A stretch of DNA of 64,000 nucleotides from Ctenosaura bakeri (taxonomy: Eukaryota > Chordata > Lepidosauria > Squamata > Iguanidae): contig CAOLHI010000954.1 in the NCBI GenBank assembly GCA_948474755.1, forward strand, positions 139,501-203,500, in the 5' to 3' direction. The notes beneath the pieces are model-generated. The model searched no databases, was not told where the DNA came from, and saw only the letters and a program-made list of their open reading frames with translations. This document shows, piece after piece, positions 35,765 through 44,845 of this stretch. Both the position numbers and the translations under genes were made by a program. Each line of letters opens with the position of its first letter. The first letter of the stretch is position 1.

Positions 35765-36221
35765 CACTTCTGGGCACCTCATTTCAAGAAGGATATTGAC
35801 AAGCTGGAGTGTGTCCAGAAGAGGGCCACCAAAATGGTGAAGGGTCTGGAAGCCATGTCCTATGAGGAGCGGCTTAGAGAGCTGATGAGCCATGTTTAAA
35901 TATTTGAAGGGATGTCATGTCAAGGAGGGAGCGGGCTTGTTTCCTGCTGCTCCAGAGACCAGGACAAGGAGCAATGGATTCAAGCTGCAGGACAAGAGAA
36001 TCCACCTGAACCTCAGGAAGAACTTCTTGATGGTCAGAGCTGTTCGGCAGTGGAATATGCTGCCTTGGAGTGTGATGGAGTCTCCTTCTTTGGATGTTTT
36101 TAAGCAGAGGCTGGATGGCCATCTGTTGGGAGTGCTTTCAAGTGGATTCCTGCATGGCAGGGGGTTGGACTGGATGGCCTCTGTGGTCTCTTCCAACTCT
36201 ATGATTCTATGACTCTATGAC
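35765..36221 (+). mobile_element. CR1 LINE 3' end, copy 1
   Basis: Plus-strand coding wording includes [14 protein letters not shown] and YEERLREL, then a break, then KYLKG, NLRKNFL and VRAVRQWNMLP, the C-terminus of the CR1 reverse transcriptase ORF. It is followed by GCAGGGGGTTGGACTGGATG and ends in ATTCTATG-type repeats, the hallmark of CR1 3' ends. Compared with copy 2 about 50 bp are missing after GAGAGCTG (35886), which shifts the frame. The ORF is therefore broken. The 5' boundary is uncertain and could lie upstream toward 35700. Confidence 0.88.
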
Positions 36222-36224
36222 ACC

Positions 36225-36650
36225 AGAGCTCCCTATATGATGGAATGAAGGTTTGGCACAGACATCCGTTCCTGGCGATTCTCTGTAAGTTTCCCTCAGA
36301 TTACTAGCTAGATGTGCTTCCTGGAATATATACGGCTATGCAGCCTTTTGCTCAGGCCAAATCTCTTTGGATAAAAGCCATACATGTGTATAGATTGATT
36401 TAAAGGACATGGGATTCACAAGATGGCTTGAAAAAATATGGGATCCAAATTCAAATAATACAGTGTAAAGAATAAAATGAAAATCATATCAATTGTCTTA
36501 ACAGCAGCATGAAGCTATTTAAAACATAAGTTGGCCTTTAAAAACATATGACATGGCAATGACATAAAATGCTGGACATTTTACAGAGTTTCTTGATTTT
36601 TTAGACTTGCAGCAAATAAAAATTTCACCTAGAAAAAGAAACACAGATTC
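36225..36650. other. Unassigned intergenic sequence
   Basis: Nothing recognised. Confidence 0.4.
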
Positions 36651-36654
36651 AAAA

Positions 36655-36850
36655 TGGTGGATAACAGCTGGGTTCAAATCCCCACCAAAATCCCCATCCT
36701 GTTATGGAGCTCATTGAGTAGCCTTAGGTGAAATATAGTTATGTCAGCCTCACAAATCTCCAAGCATGATTCCAAACCAAAAACATGATGAACACCATCC
36801 TGTGCTCCTTGGTGGGAGCTTGGGATGAGAAGTGGGATCTGTATCTATTA
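36655..36850 (+). mobile_element. Degenerate tRNA-derived SINE of a second type
   Basis: AGCTGGGTTCAAATCCCCAC is a B-box-like tRNA segment. TCAGCCTCACAAATCTCC and the ending TGTGCTCCTTGGTGGGAGCT...GTGGGATCTGTATC recall squamate SINEs whose 3' part reads CTCCTTGGAGGAAGGTGGGAT. It differs from the ACA-tailed family. It is heavily mutated. Confidence 0.5.
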
Positions 36851-36854
36851 AGCA

Positions 36855-38200
36855 ATCTTCTTGTCTGTGAGAGTAACAACATTTTCCTCCTCCAACCTTA
36901 CCTTGAATATGCTCTGCATTAGCATCTCAGCTTCTTTATCAGTATATGTTTGTCCTCTTTTCCCCTTTTTGTCTCTTCAGCCTCCAGTAGTGTCAATGAG
37001 GACACGAGTCAGTGCTTATGCGATCACAGTTCATTACCATGATGAAGGTGATTGGGATTTGCACGAACAATGGACTGTGACATCACAGAATGAATCCGGC
37101 AGGCAAGGGGAGGCAACTGATTATAAATGACAAAGCTTCTGTAATGACATCAGGGGAATGGGAGCCAGCAGTGATGAGCAGTCCCCTTAACATCATCTTT
37201 GGTAGCAGAAAAAATTACACCCAGAAAATAAAGATGGATGGTTTCAGTATGATTCATGCACAATTTTAGTGATGCCGTATTAGTAGCAGTGACATTGGAA
37301 GGAACACAAATGCTAAAAATGAGTGGTTGTCACTCCATGAAATGGACATGTACTCAACAGTGTCAAGGAACGGAAGATTGCACAGGGAGAAGTAATATTC
37401 CAAATTCTTTTTTTATTGTGTTAATGATAAAATAAATGTTTTTTTTTTAAAAAAAATCCTCTTAAAAATGCATGCTCCATATCTTTTTGGTCATAATGGG
37501 AGGGAACAGATTTTTAAATGCTAAGACAATGGCAAGCCTCTTTGCTGAAAGATGTGGCACTTAGTAATAATGCAGTACATTTTGGGAAGATCTGTATTTT
37601 TTCAAAGACAAACATCAAATAGAAGAGAAAAGGTTATGTCACCTTCACCCTCTCAGTACTGTCATTTATATGCTATCAGCTCATTAAATTCACATTAGGA
37701 TACTCTATGGGACTTTAGGAGCTATTAGTGCATCTAAAATGGCATAACAAAATCTCAGTTCACTTTAAGGGAGATGGCATTGCGACATTTTGTATTTCAT
37801 CACTGAGTTATTATAGTCTCTGATGCATTCTGCTGTGATGGTAATGGAAGGAGGAATTCTAGAGAGGAAAGCTGTCCATTTGTTTATCCCAAGGGGGAGA
37901 GAGAGGAGAGAGAATGAGAGACCCAAGTTTGATTTAAAAAGAAGAGGGAGAAAACTGAAGTGAAAGTAAGGCATTAACAATTTAACCTATATAGAAATCT
38001 TAAGGAAAAAAAAAAGTCTTCATAGGATTTTTTTTTTTAAAAAAAGGGAAAATAAATAGGCAGCAGGAGGTAGACTGTGTGGATGGCAGATACATTGAAT
38101 GAAACAAATAAATGTATTCACATAGGCTTGTTGCAAATAGAGGCCTGCACACATCTACCCTACAGTTAGTTTCATTAAATTCAGTGGTACATATTTCCAG
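36855..38200. other. Unassigned sequence including a conserved-looking block
   Basis: 36995-37180 is repeat-free, balanced in composition and contains TGACATCA-type words. It could be a conserved non-coding element. A phrase at 38168-38200 resembles the 28819-type repeat. No gene recognised. Confidence 0.35.
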
Positions 38201-38203
38201 ATA

Positions 38204-38385
38204 GAGAGCCAGCATGGTGTAGTGTTTTCAGTGTTAGACTATGATTCTGGAGACCAGGGTTTGATTGCATGCTTGGCCTTGGAAATCCACTGGGTGACCT
38301 TGGGAACATTATTCACTCTCAGCCCCCAGAAAAACCTGTTACAGGTTCACCATAGAGTCACCTTAGGGTCATTTGCAGCTTCCCT
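38204..38385 (+). mobile_element. tRNA-derived SINE, 3' end incomplete
   Basis: Begins AGAGAGCCAGCATGGTGTAG, continues GTTAGACTATGATTCTGGAG, GACCAGGGTTTGATTGCATG and ATCCACTGGGTGACCTTGGG, and stops after ACCTTAGGGTCAT. The ACA tail is absent. Confidence 0.85.
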
Positions 38386-38924
38386 TGCCTATTTCTTCCT
38401 AGGTGCTACTATCCACCCATTCCTTTATCCTTCTCTCCAGATGGAATAGTCAGGGATGGTAGTGTTGCTTGAAGCGAGTGGGCAAGAGAAACCTCACCTC
38501 TGAGTCTACTGGGAGATTTAAAGGTATGACATTGTTCTCTCCAGTTCTGACTCTAGCAACCCTACCTGCAGGGGACACATATCATTATACCATCTTAACT
38601 CTAATGTCGGTTTATCCACAAAGTTTGCATCATAAGTGGATGTGCAGTGGCAGCATGGTGTACTTGGACTGCCACTCTGGAGACCAGGGTTTGAATTCCT
38701 GCTCAGCCATGGAAAGCCGTTGGGTGACCTTGGACATGTCATGCATCCTCAGCCTCAGAGGAAGGCAAAGGCAAACCACCTCTGAACAAATCTTGCCAAG
38801 AAAAGCCTGTGATATATTCACCTTAGGGCAGTGGTTCTCAACCTTCCTAATTCTGTGACCCTTTAATACAGTTTCTCATGTTGTGGTGACCCCCAACCAT
38901 AAAATTATTTATTTATTATTTACA

Positions 38925-39420
38925 ATGCCTCCCCCCCCCAGCAAAGGCCATCTCGTCGGCCAGGAACAGGGGGGAGCGGGCAGAGAGGGAAAGAGGAGCA
39001 GCGTGTCTCCCCCGGGAAAAAACTCCAAGAACCCCCCCCAGGCTCTGCTTCTGGTTCGCTCTCGTTTCCGCTGGGGGGGGCAGTGTGGGAAAAGTTTCAA
39101 GAGTGTCGACCCTGACCGGGGGGGAGGAATCCCAGCGCCTTTGTCTTTTGCGCTGGGTGCAGCTCGCCCCCCTGGGAAAGCACTGCCTTGCTGTCCTCTG
39201 GCCCTTCCGCAGCACCCCCCTCTGTGGCGAGTGGGGCAGGGGCTGTGGCGAGGAGGGGGCCTGCCCTTCGTGCTGCTGCCACCCCCCCCAAGCTGGCCCG
39301 TCAGACGGGAGGTTCTCCCGGTAGTGGAGAAGGGGAGTGATTTCCGTCCCTTCTGAACAGGGGGCAGGAGGAGGAGAGTGTGTGGCCCATGCTTGCGCAC
39401 CACCAACAGGGAGGGAATGG
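38925..39420. other. GC-rich insert inside the SPIN-like element
   Basis: About 500 bp of CpG-containing, strongly GC-rich sequence with several C or G runs lies between SPIN-like ends. A 200-codon minus open frame (39511-38909) crosses it and part of both ends, but it is rich in P, R and G as expected of GC-rich DNA and has no recognised domain. Its origin is unknown; a captured host CpG-island fragment is one possibility. Confidence 0.6.
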
Positions 39421-39422
39421 AG

Positions 39423-39463
39423 CCTAAGACCATCGGAAATATGTATTTTCCGATGGTCTTAGG
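39423..39463. repeat. Perfect 17-bp inverted repeat (hairpin) inside the hAT element
   Basis: CCTAAGACCATCGGAAA (39423-39439) faces TTTCCGATGGTCTTAGG (39447-39463) with a 7-base spacer. The right arm is part of the SPIN-like right end, and the left arm is an inverted copy of it at the junction with the GC-rich interior. Confidence 0.95.
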
Positions 39464-39689
39464 TGACCCCTGTGAAAGGGTCATTCGACCCCCAAAGGGG
39501 TCGCGACCCACAGGTTGAGAACCACTGCCTTAGGGTCATCATAATTCAGAAACAACTTGAAGGTACACAACAACAAATGGAGACAAAACAACAGTGCATG
39601 GTGTTCCATAAATTCCGCCCCCCTCCATCACTGCATGATTAGTCAGGAAATGTTTTGAACTTGTGGCTGTTGTAGAAGTGTATGAGTAT

Positions 39690-39901
39690 ATTCACACTGA
39701 CCAGTTACAGACATTTGATAGCACTTTACCTGCCCTGGTTCCGTTCTATGGAATTCTGGTATTTTCAGTGACATACTTAGTCTACTCTTCTGAACTAAAG
39801 CATTATATCTGTCTGGCAGATAGTTCTAAGTACCTCATGAAACTACAGATCCCAGAATTCTAGCCAGGGGAGCCAAGGAAGTTAAAAGTGGTATTGAAGC
39901 A
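39690..39901. mobile_element. Decayed short palindromic MITE
   Basis: Left words TTCACACTGACCAGTTACAG and TGGAATTCTGGTATTTTCAG face ACTACAGATCCCAGAATTCT and TTAAAAGTGGTATTGAAGCA on the right. This is the arm order of the 29449-29650 family, with heavy divergence. Confidence 0.6.
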
Positions 39902-39904
39902 GAA

Positions 39905-40265
39905 ACCAAAGATAAGACCCTTTCGGTTAGGAAAAAAAAATTTATTTTGCCGGCAAGCCTCGGCTGGGATATCTCCCAAAAGAAACCGAGCCCCCCTTCA
40001 TTTGAGCTAACATGCATTTGTACATTTTCCAGTACAGTTGTCACATGTTCAAGAAAGGAAACAGATGCATACAAAGGTTCCCACCGTTCTCTAGCGTAAT
40101 CTTACAAATGTTGCAAAGTAAAGGAAGCATAAGCGTAGTGTGCCACATCCCATCCTCCCTAGCATTTTATCTTACAGAGTTCTATTGTACTCCTTTCAAA
40201 CACAGAGGGACTTCAACTGCAGAGAAAATTAACTGCTTTTCCCTCACACCCAGAGGTCATCTAGC
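39905..40265 (-). mobile_element. Possible LTR fragment, reverse orientation
   Basis: On the minus strand the segment contains GCTTGCCGGCAAAATAAATT, a polyadenylation signal in a GC-contrasting context, followed by TCCTAACCGAAAGGGTCTTA. This would fit an R/U5 boundary of a retroelement LTR. No matching second LTR or promoter was identified. Tentative. Confidence 0.3.
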
Positions 40266-40433
40266 CTGACCCACCACCACAGTATGAAAGAGCTATAAAT
40301 TAAGTAGTGTGTCTACATCCTGTTTGAGCCAGAGTGATTTTAGAATAAATTATTCCAGACTCAATTTTCCTGATGTTTTCGAGTTGGAACAAAGTTACTA
40401 AATACACATTTTTTGTTATTCTTTTATGGAAAT

Positions 40434-41484
40434 CTGTTGTAGTTAATTTTGTAAAACAGTGTATTAGGAGCTAGTACAGGACAGGATATTGTAGGGGAAA
40501 TGACTACAGCATGGAGCAGACATGAAGGAGCTTTCAGCCACAGTTAATAGTGGTGTAGAAACATTCTCGCATAGTGATGTTTTATGTCAAAAGCAGACTG
40601 TGACTTCATGGGCTTTCTGTAGAAAAAGTTTTTTTATATATTCACTTTGTTTTGTATTGGGTTATAGGAGTAACCAGGTAAGGATCTGGAGGAAAGGGTG
40701 GGTGAATGGAAAGCTGAGAATGAGTGGTGATTGGTGGAATGTTTGAACAGATTTGAATAAGGTTGGTGGTTGGCAGTTGGTCTGGCAGTTGGAGTGGAGA
40801 GATGGATATAGAGTGTGGGATGAGTGAGTGAGGATTAGAGTTAAGAGAGTCAGGTTCGGAACTTAGACTTAGAGAGCTGGGTATGTTTAGTCTGCAGAAG
40901 AGAAGGTTAAGAGGGGACATGATAGCCATGTTTAAATATTTAAAGGGATGCCATGTAGAAGAAGGAGAGGGCTTGTTTTCTGCTGCTCCAGAGACCAGGA
41001 CAAGGAGCAATGGATTCAAGCTGCGGGAAAGGGGATTCCACCTGAACCTCAGGAAGAACTTCCTGACAGTCAGGGCTGTCTGGCAGTGGAATATGCTGCC
41101 TCGGAGTGTAGTGGAGCCTCCTTCCTTGGAGGTTTTTAAGCAGAGGCTTGATGGCCATCTGTCGGGATTGATTTGAGGGTGTTCCTGCATGGCAGGGGGT
41201 TGGACTGGATGGCCCCTGTGGTCTCTTCCAACTCTACATTTCTATGATTTCTATGATTCTATGATTCTAATGAATGGGGTTTAAGAGTCTGAGTTAGCTA
41301 AGAGTGTGAGTTAGAGTGAAGAGTTTGATGTACATGTATTAAATTATTAATCTGTTTTGTTTCATGCAGCTTCTGTGAATAAATTATTGTTGTCTATTGG
41401 CAGTAGAAGTTGCATAATGTTCCACATTGGAACCTGGAGATCATCTAGTAGGTCCCGATGGCCATGATCACAGCCATCCTTACA
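40434..41484 (+). mobile_element. Candidate LTR interrupted by a CR1
   Basis: The 3' side has a polyadenylation signal AATAAA (41378-41383). About 100 bp later it ends in TTACA, followed immediately by TTGGTGGCAGAAGTAGG, which looks like a tRNA primer-binding site (TGG opposite the tRNA CCA end). The 5' side could start at TGTTGTAGTTAA (40434) or TGTAGGGGAAAT (40490). A CR1 (40866-41268) sits inside it. If the reading is right, it is a 5' LTR of a degraded retroelement. The 5' limit and target duplication are unresolved. Confidence 0.4.
40866..41268 (+). mobile_element. CR1 LINE 3' end, copy 2
   Basis: The plus-strand reading contains [20 protein letters not shown], then NGFKLRERGFHLNLRKNFLT and VWQWNMLPRSVVEPPSLEVF, an uninterrupted stretch of the CR1 ORF2 C-terminus. 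It is followed by GGCAGGGGGTTGGACTGGAT and ends in ATTCTATG-type repeats (41240-41268). It is 5' truncated, as usual for CR1. It keeps the segment that copy 1 has lost. Confidence 0.9.
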
Positions 41485-42540
41485 TTGGTGGCAGAAGTAG
41501 GGGTAGGGGAAAGCCCTTGCTCCTGGTGGTAGCATTGAGTTTGTGGAAGTCTTTGTTACCCTGACTTCTGAGGGACACCTTGATTTTCTCCAAAAATGCA
41601 AAGATTGGGGAAATTAGTGTAGCACTGACTATAGTAAAATGAGGAGCCAGGGTAACCCAGCAGGGGATCTTGTACCCAATTTTTACAGGGTCAGACCAAG
41701 CAAAAAGTCAAGAAATGGATTTTATTAATAAATGTGTTCTCATGCACCAACGCAATCACTCACTCATGCACACAAGACCTATTGAGAAAGGAAATGGGTG
41801 AAAATTGATAGGGGATATAGTGGAGAGGGTGTAAAGGTGGTGATACTGCACCTATTCGGAAGTCTTCAGTCTGGGAAGTGGCAGGAAGAATGGAGCTCCA
41901 TGAAGAGAGGCGGCTGAGGGAATCACTTGACTCAGAGTCCTGGTCTGCTAGCATGGCAGGGAGTTCTCCAAAGAGACCCTCAAAAACAGTGACTACTTAT
42001 AGGGTACAACGTACCTCGAGGCCAGGCCCTCTCCCAGCAAGAACAATGACCAAAATAGAAGGAAAAATGCTGCAAAATAGCAACTTGATAGTTTGCATGG
42101 TTGATTCATGTAAACGGACCTTGTCCTTGGAGGATTTTCCAAAGTCAGAGTTGCTCAACCTGGTGAAAACCCGGTAATCCCTTCAAGTTGGCTATTCGTG
42201 GCTGAGGACCCTTTGCTTGTGCAGACGTGTCTAGCCTGAGGTCTCCTTAGGAAACGTGACTGGGGATTTTCCTGGCCTTGACCTAGGTTGAGTCATTTGA
42301 CTGATTTGTCTACGCACCCACCTGGGCAACCTCTCTGGCATGGAGGGCATATTTGATATCAATTTTATATCCCCCCGGGATGGGGTCTGCCACTGGGGTA
42401 AGATCTTCACATATGGTGGTAGCGGTGACTTTAGTGGAACCTCATATCTGGCAGGAAATGTGGTGGAATAAAGGATGGAGCCTCACATAAGCCACCCAGT
42501 GTTCTGGCCTTGGACCACACACTGCCAGGAATATTAAATA
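41485..42540 (+). mobile_element. Candidate retroelement internal/leader sequence with two PBS-like motifs
   Basis: Starts with the PBS-like TTGGTGGCAGAAGTAGG (41485-41501). A second similar motif, TGGTGGTAGCGGTGAC, lies at 42414-42429, about 930 bp on. The segment is richer in GC than its flanks but carries no recognisable gag or pol domain; short open frames at 41878-42177 have none. Two PBS-like motifs suggest either two stacked LTR elements or a chance match. Confidence 0.3.
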
Positions 42541-42544
42541 TGAA

Positions 42545-43025
42545 AAGAACAGAAGTACAGAAATGACTAGAACTTTTTAACCATCAGATTTTATTAGCTT
42601 TATTTTATTTTAATCTATATTGTCAATTGCTAGCAATGATGGCTGCCATTCTAGACACATCCATCTGGGAGTAAGTGGTGCTTGCTTGACAAACATAATA
42701 GAAACAAAAAAAATGAGAAAAAAGGTACAATCACGGCAATAGAAAAGTGTTATAGTGACTTTATCCCTCATGACATTCAAATTTCAGTTTTCATTATTGA
42801 GGAAAAAAGGCGGGGGGGGGATTAATTGTATGTAACTAGTTACTTCCAAGCACTGGTTGATGCTACCATACAAGGTGAGGAGCAGGAAGTGATGTTCAGT
42901 AGATATGACTCATGAGAAAAGACAATAATGCTTGGTAAAGTAGAAAGCAGTGGGAAAGGGGGAAGACCACATTACGGATAGACAGACACAATTAAGGAAG
43001 CCACAGCCCTGAGTATGCAAAACCT
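42545..43025. other. Unassigned intergenic sequence
   Basis: Nothing recognised apart from an AT-rich stretch and a run of eight or nine G near 42812. Confidence 0.4.
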
Positions 43026-43027
43026 AA

Positions 43028-43110
43028 GCAGGACTGTTGATAGCAAAGTGACTTGAAAGTTTTTCATTCATAGAGTCACTATAAGTTGAAGTTGATCTGA
43101 CATCAGTTAA
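43028..43110 (+). mobile_element. SINE 3' fragment
   Basis: AGTGACTTGAAAGTTTTTCA followed by AGAGTCACTATAAGTTGAAG and GATCTGACATCAGTTAACAA resembles the ACA-tailed SINE 3' third, degraded. The head is missing. Confidence 0.45.
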
Positions 43111-43120
43111 CAACGCCAAG

Positions 43121-43504
43121 GGCCTTTCTGCACTACCCTGTTATAGGCCATTTCCGCACTAGCTTGTTATAGCGCGGTGATTCGACTTTCAACATCCTCT
43201 GGAATCCTGGGGTTTGCAGTTTCGGGAGGGGCCGGTGGGCCCCTCCCAAAACTGCAAACCCCAGGATTCCAGAGGATGTTGAAAGTGGAATCATTGCGCT
43301 ATAACAGCCTAGTGCGGAAATGGCAATAGTACTATTGTTCCATTTTCAACATCCTGCAGAATTCTGGAGTTTGTAGTTTCCTGGGGTCAAAGAGCTCCCT
43401 GGCTGAGAACCCTAAATGCCCCTCCCTAAACTGCAAGCCCCAGGATTCCGTAGGAGATTGAAAGCAGAATAATAGCATTATAACAATGTAGGATGGAAAG
43501 ACCC
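43121..43504. mobile_element. Short palindromic MITE (outer element), interrupted
   Basis: Starts GGCCTTTCTGCACTACCCTG TTATA, is interrupted at 43146-43325, and resumes ATAGTACTATTGTTCCATTT, TCCTGCAGAATTCTGGAGTT. The right arm CAAGCCCCAGGATTCCGTAG, GAATAATAGCATTATAAC follows, ending GGATGGAAAGACC. Without the insert it is about 200 bp, the same size as the copies at 29449 and 51981. Confidence 0.85.
43146..43325. mobile_element. 180-bp near-perfect hairpin MITE nested in a sibling element
   Basis: Starts GGCCATTTCCGCACTAG and ends CTAGTGCGGAAATGGCA. The two roughly 90-base arms pair almost throughout, including CATCCTCTGGAATCCTGGGG with its exact complement, with about seven mismatches. ATA is duplicated on both sides (43143-43145, 43326-43328), matching the outer element's expected GTTATAGT sequence. 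It is non-autonomous, and the low arm divergence suggests it is younger than the outer copy. Confidence 0.9.
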
Positions 43505-43509
43505 CAAAT

Positions 43510-44840
43510 TTTTACTTTGGTAGGAAACAGATCTGTTCCATGTTTACTGATATTGTTTTAACTGTTTAAGAATGCTGTGGAACAAATATGTAACTGGCAA
43601 TACAGTGGCTCATAATTCAGCACATTTACCGTGCTGTTCTTCTTCATTTAGAGGCACAAGGGGTAAAATACTGTCTGCCACTCCATTCCATGGGACTGCC
43701 ACTTGAAAGCACCTACACTTCTACTTGAGAAGGCAAATGAATGAATGTCTGTATGGCGGTGAACAAGCATTTAACACATGGTTGTTTCATTTCACTTCTT
43801 CCTTGTCATCTTTCAAAGAATTAAGTTCTATAACTAGTTTATAATCTGTGCATCGTCTGCCAGGTGGAAATAAAGCAAGCGTTGACATCCTTACTGTTCA
43901 CTGGGGACAGAGATTTTACAAAGAAAACATGAAGTAACCTTTTTCTTTGCCTGTCAAGAGATTCAGCAAACTCGGTATTTAATAAAAACCATGGATATCT
44001 AATTTATAATCTTTCTCTTCCTCCCTTGCTCCCTCCCTCTTCAGTCTCCTCTGAGTAATTTGTATTATCTCTTCTCTGTAAGTCTGTTATGAGGCACCTC
44101 TTCCCTTTGTAGGATTTCAACTAACCACACATCTCCCAATTTTCATGAAGACACTGCTAACATGGAACCTATTTGTTTCATATGGTAAAACACATGCTTT
44201 CCTCACTGTCCTATGAGCTCCATTTTCTGGTTTTGGGGGCAAGGAATTGAAATCAAAACCACAGTTTTGTTATATCCCATGACACATAGCAGATACACAT
44301 TGCTACTAACTGTTTACCTCCAATGCTAATCCTGTTCAGTTATTAAATACAACAATCTGAAGTAAATACTGCATCGGTTCCATGGTTCAGTATTTCAGCA
44401 GTATATGTTGTGTCAAGAAAAATCTCTGTGAAAAGCTTACTCCAGGAATTGTTTTTACAGCTGCTGTAAAGCCTCATGGTTCTATGAAGGGCTTACTGTT
44501 ACCTATGCTCCTCCTGAAAGCTGCTTGGCTCAAAGTGGCAAATGGGCCTCTCTGCATACATTTGAGAACTATGAAGACAATGCTTAGTGGGGCTTCAAGC
44601 TCATTTGACTGGGTTGGGGATTTGGTAGCGAATGCACAAGGGGTTGAATTGATTCCCATGCTAGCTGTGTGATTCCAAAAGCTGGAAAAAGTAACTTTTG
44701 CAAGCTTTGATCCACATCTTTTTTTATTAACAAACCCACATGCCAGGATCATTAAACTACAACAAGGAACTTTACTCTGTGTACATTAGCAATTCCTGTG
44801 GTGACACATTTCCAGCTGAAGAAGGTAGCAAAAGAGTGAA
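43510..44840. other. Unassigned intergenic sequence
   Basis: No gene or repeat family recognised. A 96-codon plus frame (44382-44672) and an opposing 92-codon minus frame overlap and show no domain. Confidence 0.4.
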
Positions 44841-44845
44841 GCACT

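Larger units (their letters stand above)
38829..39527. mobile_element. SPIN-like hAT transposon, non-autonomous, with foreign interior
   Basis: The ends are perfect inverted repeats of at least 16 bp (CAGTGGTTCTCAACCT and its complement). The target duplication CCTTAGGG is a perfect 8-bp repeat (38821-38828, 39528-39535), as for hAT elements. The outer 83 bp on the left (TTTAATACAGTTTCTCATGT, GGTGACCCCCAACCATAAAA) and about 90 bp on the right (TTTTCCGATGGTCTTAGGTG, GGGTCATTCGACCCCCAAAG) match the ends of SPACE INVADERS (SPIN), a hAT family known for horizontal transfer among tetrapods including Anolis. The interior has no transposase and is not SPIN sequence as I know it. Confidence 0.88.
38645..39576 (+). 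mobile_element. tRNA-derived SINE, full length, split by a hAT insertion
   Basis: The 5' part (38645-38828) carries the head GGCAGCATGGTGTACTTGGA, the B-box-like GGTTTGAATTCC and the central segment CAGAGGAAGGCAAAGGCAAA. It stops at CCTTAGGG. The 3' part resumes with CCTTAGGGTCATCATAATTC at 39528 and ends ACTTGAAGGTACACAACAACA. Removing the insert and one CCTTAGGG gives an uninterrupted SINE. This dates the hAT insertion after the SINE. Confidence 0.92.

Noticed and set aside
38909..39511. 200-codon minus-strand open frame as a protein
   Set aside because: It lies in a GC-rich transposon interior where stop codons are rare, the composition is P/R/G, and it runs through the transposon ends.
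44382..44752. Opposed 96- and 92-codon frames as a small gene
   Set aside because: Mutually overlapping frames with no family resemblance and no regulatory context.
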